From the NCBI RefSeq assembly GCF_003076475.1, contig NZ_CP020919.1, positions 186,001 through 250,000 on the forward strand: 64,000 nucleotides of DNA. Direction: 5' to 3'. Origin of the DNA: Flavobacterium kingsejongi (lineage in GTDB: Bacteria > Bacteroidota > Bacteroidia > Flavobacteriales > Flavobacteriaceae). The translations under genes and the position numbers were made by a program. Below the pieces are notes generated by a model, which was given only the letters and a program-made list of their open reading frames with translations, had not been told where the DNA came from and did no database searches. This document shows positions 60,071-64,000 of the stretch, one piece after another (positions within the stretch are counted from its first letter, which is position 1; the number at the start of each line of letters is the position of its first letter).

Positions 60071-61162
60071 CTATTTTATTAATTTCTCAATCTCGTCGAC
60101 AATGTCTTTTGTCGCATGAACCTTAGCCAGTTTTCTGAGATTGTTGCTCAATTCCTGCTGCTGCCCTTTATCCTCCAGCAACTTGGTAAAGGAAGGCCCA
60201 AACTGGGTATCCAATTCCGATTCCCGGATCATCAGCGCCCCTTTCTTATCGACTACTGCCTGAGCATTCTTCGTCTGATGGTCTTCTGCAACATTGGGTG
60301 ACGGGATAAAGATCACTGGTTTCCCTACAATACTGAGTTCGGAAACCGAGGATGCCCCAGCGCGTGAAATAATCACATCTGCTGCTGCATATACCAAATC
60401 CATACGGTCGATAAAAGCGACCACCTGGACATTCTCAGTATCATTGAAATGGCTGTATTCTTCAAAATACAGTTTCCCACATTGCCAGATCACCTGTATG
60501 CCCTGTGCTTTAAAATTGACCATTTCTTTTGCCACCAATTGGTTTACCCTCCGGGCTCCGAGGCTACCGCCCAGGACCAATAGTGTTTTCTTTTCCGGAT
60601 CCAGCTTGAAATAGTCCAGTGCTTCCGCTCTTTTTGAATCGATTGCCAATAAATCCTGGCGCACCGGATTACCGGTAAAAACGATTTTATACGCTGGAAA
60701 AAAACGCTCCAGATTTTCATAAGCTACGCATATTTTGCTGGCTACCCTACTTAATATTTTATTAGTAATCCCCGGAAACGAATTCTGTTCCTGGATTACA
60801 ATAGGCACATCGGCCATAGCAGCGACACGCAACAGCGGCCCACTGGCAAATCCACCCGTACCAATTACGACATCAGGTTTGAATTCGCGGATTATCGTTC
60901 TTGATTTCAACAGGCTGTCCAGCAATTTCACCGGGAATAAGGTATTATCCAGGGTCAGTTTGCGTTGCAATCCTGCAATCCACAATCCTTTTATTTTATA
61001 GCCGGCCTGGGGCACCTTTTGCATCTCCATTTTATCCTTGGCTCCCACAAAAAGAATTTCACAGTCGGGAAAACGTACTTTCAATTCATTGGCAATAGAA
61101 ATTGCAGGATAGATATGCCCTCCTGTTCCTCCGCCGCTTAATATGAATTTCAATGTCCTCAT
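60071..61162 (-). CDS. murG: UDP-GlcNAc:undecaprenyl-pyrophosphoryl-MurNAc-pentapeptide GlcNAc transferase
   Basis: This 363-residue glycosyltransferase of the GT-B fold has [20 protein letters not shown] near residues 7-26, a [18 protein letters not shown] segment near 95-112, [14 protein letters not shown] near 195-208 and [20 protein letters not shown] near 270-289. It makes lipid II from lipid I on the inner membrane. It lies 27 bases after ftsW. Confidence 0.97.
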   Translation of the reverse strand: MRTLKFILSGGGTGGHIYPAISIANELKVRFPDCEILFVGAKDKMEMQKVPQAGYKIKGLWIAGLQRKLTLDNTLFPVKLLDSLLKSRTIIREFKPDVVIGTGGFASGPLLRVAAMADVPIVIQEQNSFPGITNKILSRVASKICVAYENLERFFPAYKIVFTGNPVRQDLLAIDSKRAEALDYFKLDPEKKTLLVLGGSLGARRVNQLVAKEMVNFKAQGIQVIWQCGKLYFEEYSHFNDTENVQVVAFIDRMDLVYAAADVIISRAGASSVSELSIVGKPVIFIPSPNVAEDHQTKNAQAVVDKKGALMIRESELDTQFGPSFTKLLEDKGQQQELSNNLRKLAKVHATKDIVDEIEKLIK

Positions 61163-61189
61163 CCTGTTCCTTTTTTATTATCTGCTATA

Positions 61190-62527
61190 TTATTTGTGCA
61201 ACACCGCATTCATCGGGTTGTCTATACTCTTATCTTCAATTGTAAAATCATTCTCGAAAGTCTCAAATTTGCGATCGGCACCTTCCAGTACATTCGGCAC
61301 CAGCGTTTCATCCGTTTCGGCAAGCTGCTTATCAATAAGTTCCTGCAAAGCGGCTTCTCTTTTGGCTTTCTCTGCTTCTTCCTCTGCAATCTCCTCTTCT
61401 TTTTTGGTCACACTGATGATAATCCCCAGGGAGACACAGGTCATCCAAATGGAACTTCCCCCGCTACTCACCAAAGGCAACGTTTGTCCGGTAACTGGCA
61501 ATAACTCTACGGCAACCGCCATATTGATTAATGCCTGGAATACTATTGGAAACCCTAATCCGACGACCAAGAGCTTTCCAAACATTGTTGGGGACTTATG
61601 TGCCGCAACCAGGAACCGGATGAATAACATCATGTACAAAAACATGATAGAGAATCCTCCCAAAAGCCCGTATTCTTCAATGATTATCGCGAATATAAAA
61701 TCCGAGGAAGACTGGGGTAGAAAATTCCGCTGCACACTTTTCCCCGGCCCTAAACCGTATATACCACCGGTGGCAATTGCAATTTTAGCTTTTTCAATCT
61801 GGTAATCATCTTCATCCGGATTATCGCTTGTGAAGTTATCCACCCTGCTGATCCAGGTATCTACCCTATTGGGAAAGGCATCCGGAAACGCTTTGGCTAC
61901 CAGGATGAAAAATGTCAACCCTACAATCCCGGCACCAATGATGATTCCGAGGTATTTCAGGGGATATTTCCCTATAAAAACCAACATAACGACCATGGAG
62001 AATATCAACGCGGCAGTAGAAAAGTTGGCTGGCAAAATCAGCATAATAATCAGGAAAACCGGTAACCACAATTCCAATACAGAGGACTGGAATGTCATTT
62101 CCTTATCCCTCATTTTTGCGAGATAGCGGGAAACATACATCATCAATATCAAGGAAGCCAGTGTAGAGGTCTGGAATGAAATACCAGTAAACGGCACTTC
62201 GATCCAACGGCTGGCATTGGCGCCTCCTATGGTTTTACCCTGAAAGAGCGTGTACAATAACAGCAATCCTACCAAAGGCAACAACATAATTGATATCCCT
62301 TTGAAATAATGATATGGAATCTTATGCACGATATAGATAATACAGAAACCAATGCCCACATGTGCAAAATGCTTTAGCAAAAAGCTAATGGTATTGCCAC
62401 TTCCGTGTGCCCCGTAGGCCAGGTTGCTACTCGCGCTGTAAACAGGCATAAAAGAAATTAATGCCAGCAAAGCCACGAATGACCAGATAACCTTGTCCCC
62501 TTTCAAATTGTTTAACAGCTCTTTCAT
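61190..62527 (-). CDS. ftsW: SEDS-family peptidoglycan polymerase FtsW
   Basis: This 445-residue protein has about ten membrane helices, with ASRWIEVPFTGISFQTSTLA near residues 110-129, GIYGLGPGKSVQRNFLPQSS and PLVSSGGSSIWMTCVSLGII near 350-370, the SEDS signatures. The C-terminal tail of about 70 residues is charged and cytoplasmic. It polymerises glycan at the septum together with a class B penicillin-binding protein. It lies between murD and murG, as in other Bacteroidetes. Confidence 0.96.
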   Translation of the reverse strand: MKELLNNLKGDKVIWSFVALLALISFMPVYSASSNLAYGAHGSGNTISFLLKHFAHVGIGFCIIYIVHKIPYHYFKGISIMLLPLVGLLLLYTLFQGKTIGGANASRWIEVPFTGISFQTSTLASLILMMYVSRYLAKMRDKEMTFQSSVLELWLPVFLIIMLILPANFSTAALIFSMVVMLVFIGKYPLKYLGIIIGAGIVGLTFFILVAKAFPDAFPNRVDTWISRVDNFTSDNPDEDDYQIEKAKIAIATGGIYGLGPGKSVQRNFLPQSSSDFIFAIIIEEYGLLGGFSIMFLYMMLFIRFLVAAHKSPTMFGKLLVVGLGFPIVFQALINMAVAVELLPVTGQTLPLVSSGGSSIWMTCVSLGIIISVTKKEEEIAEEEAEKAKREAALQELIDKQLAETDETLVPNVLEGADRKFETFENDFTIEDKSIDNPMNAVLHK

Positions 62528-62570
62528 ATCTCTTTTTCTTATAATTTTAACCTACTGTATTCTTAAAGAA

Positions 62571-63902
62571 TTACAGGTTTTGTACCGCCAGTTTAAACTG
62601 TCGCCCACGATCTTCATAACTTTCAAAAAGGTCAAAACTGGCACAGGCTGGTGACAGCAATACCGTATCTCCTTTTTCAGCTAATTTCTGCGCTACTTTA
62701 ACCGCCTCATCCATTGCAGCAACTTCTACCACAACATCCACCACATTGGCAAAAGCATCGATGATCTTATGGTTGTCTACACCCAGGCAAACAATGGCTT
62801 TTACTTTTTCACGTACCAAAGCCATCAGCTCGGTATAATCATTTCCTTTATCCACACCACCTACGATCCATACGGTTGGTGTATTCATGCTATCCAGTGC
62901 ATAAAATGTCGCATTGACATTTGTCGCTTTTGAATCGTTGATATATTGTACATTCTGGATTTTCAGCACTTTTTCCAAACGGTGTTCTACCCCCTGGAAG
63001 TCCGACAGACTTTCTCTGATCGTAGCTTTTCTGATTCGCATTAACTGAGCAACTGTAGTAGCTGCCATTGCGTTTTTAACATTGTGTTTTCCTTCTAAAG
63101 CTAAGTTGTCTGTTGGCATAACAAATTTTTCGTTATTGATGTTGGTAATAATAGTGTTGTTTTCTAAATAAGCGCCTTTTTCGAGTTTCTTCGTCAGCGA
63201 AAAAGGTATTAATTGTGCTTTTACGGTATTCTTTTCGAGCCATTTATTGATGGCCTCATCATCTGCATCATAAATCAGGTAATCCTCTTCCGTCTGGTTC
63301 ATGGTAATCCGGAACTTGGCGTCAATATAATTCTGGTATTCGTAATTGTAGCGATCCAAATGATCCGGGCTTAAATTCGTAACTACAGCAATATGTGGCC
63401 TGTAATCGATAATCCCATCCAACTGAAAGCTACTCAGCTCCAAAACATAACTGTCGTATTTATCCTCTGCTACCTGCCAGGCAAAACTTTTACCGATATT
63501 CCCGGCAATCCCCACATTCAGCCCACCGGATTTTAAAAGATGGTGTGTCAGTAATGTCGTTGTTGTTTTCCCGTTGCTTCCGGTAATTCCAATAGTAACT
63601 GCCTTGGTAAAACGGGATGCCAGTTCAATTTCTGAAAGGACACTGATTCCTTTTTCTTTCAATTGCACCACAATGGGTGATTTGTCGGGTATCCCAGGAC
63701 TTTTCATCACGATGTCCGCATTGAAAAGCAGTTCAGGAGTATGTTTTTCTTCTTCCCACTCAATCTTATTGATCAGGAGGATTTCTTTGTAATTGTTCTT
63801 TATTTTCCCGAAATCGGACAGAAAGACATCATATCCTAATTTCTTTCCCAGGATCGCGGTTCCTACGCCGCTTTCGCCTCCACCTAAAATTACTAATCTC
63901 AT
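62571..63902 (-). CDS. murD: UDP-N-acetylmuramoylalanine-D-glutamate ligase
   Basis: The ATG at 63902 (MRLVILGGGESGVGTAILGK) lies just after the mraY stop; an upstream in-frame start overlaps mraY and is rejected. The 443-residue ligase has GITGSNGKTTTTLLTHHLLK near residues 107-126, VTNLSPDHLDRYNYEYQNYI and NDSKATNVNATFYALDSM. It adds D-glutamate to the peptidoglycan precursor. Confidence 0.97.
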   Translation of the reverse strand: MRLVILGGGESGVGTAILGKKLGYDVFLSDFGKIKNNYKEILLINKIEWEEEKHTPELLFNADIVMKSPGIPDKSPIVVQLKEKGISVLSEIELASRFTKAVTIGITGSNGKTTTTLLTHHLLKSGGLNVGIAGNIGKSFAWQVAEDKYDSYVLELSSFQLDGIIDYRPHIAVVTNLSPDHLDRYNYEYQNYIDAKFRITMNQTEEDYLIYDADDEAINKWLEKNTVKAQLIPFSLTKKLEKGAYLENNTIITNINNEKFVMPTDNLALEGKHNVKNAMAATTVAQLMRIRKATIRESLSDFQGVEHRLEKVLKIQNVQYINDSKATNVNATFYALDSMNTPTVWIVGGVDKGNDYTELMALVREKVKAIVCLGVDNHKIIDAFANVVDVVVEVAAMDEAVKVAQKLAEKGDTVLLSPACASFDLFESYEDRGRQFKLAVQNL

Positions 63903-63904
63903 AA

Positions 63905-64000
63905 TTATCTTAATTTTAGGGTTACTATTGAAACAATGGCCAATAAAATACCTACAATCCAAAAACGGGTTACGATTTTACTTTCGTGGTATCCTTTTTT
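63905..64000 (-). CDS. mraY: MraY, C-terminal end only
   Basis: Only the last 31 codons are in the window: [20 protein letters not shown] and the end VTLKLR, preceded by KKGYH. This matches the C-terminal helix of phospho-N-acetylmuramoyl-pentapeptide transferase, and mraY precedes murD in this cluster in other Bacteroidetes. The rest lies to the right of the window. Confidence 0.85.
   Translation of the reverse strand, partial: KKGYHESKIVTRFWIVGILLAIVSIVTLKLR

Overview
The window is a stretch of chromosome from a member of the Flavobacteriaceae, probably Flavobacterium or a close relative. The evidence is the Bacteroidetes-type promoter element TAnnTTTG ahead of several genes, a 287-residue primary sigma factor, an exosortase F pair, SusC/TonB-type receptors, and a mraY-murD-ftsW-murG-murC-ftsQ-ftsA-ftsZ cluster that encodes a very long FtsZ. 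No genus-level marker such as 16S rRNA is present.

Positions 1 to about 29,900 look like the right-hand part of an integrative conjugative element (ICE) of the CTnDOT/Tra type. From left to right it holds: a leftward restriction-modification operon (XRE regulator, type IIG enzyme, second DNA methyltransferase, OLD-family ATPase/nuclease cut by the window edge); a rightward transfer operon traE-F-G-I-J-K-x-L-M-N-O-Q; two small helix-turn-helix genes; a receiver-like gene behind a long, highly structured leader; a DUF6035/CoiA-like gene bracketed by two 107-bp direct repeats; a leftward PRTRC cassette (ThiF, B, C, E plus unknowns) with a DUF932 protein and an SSB; a 390-bp gene-free zone of nested inverted repeats; and a tyrosine integrase that lacks the first catalytic arginine, as IntDOT does. 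The relaxase, coupling protein and left attachment site must lie outside the window.

Positions 29,990 to 64,000 are chromosomal. A leftward metal-related group (HMA protein, TonB receptor, HYC_CC_PP protein) comes first. The receptor is split by an exact 16-bp tandem duplication. Next are exosortase XrtF and its partner; the 5' end of xrtF has been displaced by an IS3-family element with clear terminal repeats and a 3-bp target duplication. Housekeeping genes follow (free-methionine-sulfoxide-reductase-like GAF protein, rpsO, pnp, a CDP-alcohol phosphatidyltransferase, rpoD, rpe). Then comes a TonB-like outer membrane protein divergent from a two-component system. Their shared upstream region carries two sets of GGTTAA repeats at 11-bp spacing, which look like the response regulator's own sites. 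Two small paralogous exported proteins lie downstream.

From 48,580 to 52,700 the DNA is repeat-rich: a REP-like palindrome, an IS256 element, an 11-copy 21-bp minisatellite, and a 787/793-bp tandem duplication carrying two almost identical XRE regulators that differ mainly in one short segment. The window ends with an MtfA-like peptidase, tRNA-Arg(UCG), a GatB/YqeY protein and the cell-division/cell-wall cluster, all on the minus strand.

The strongest candidates for undescribed biology are the 27,930-28,317 nested palindrome region, the structured leader at 17,683-17,860, the four-gene XRE/IIG/methylase/OLD cassette, and the duplicated XRE cassettes.
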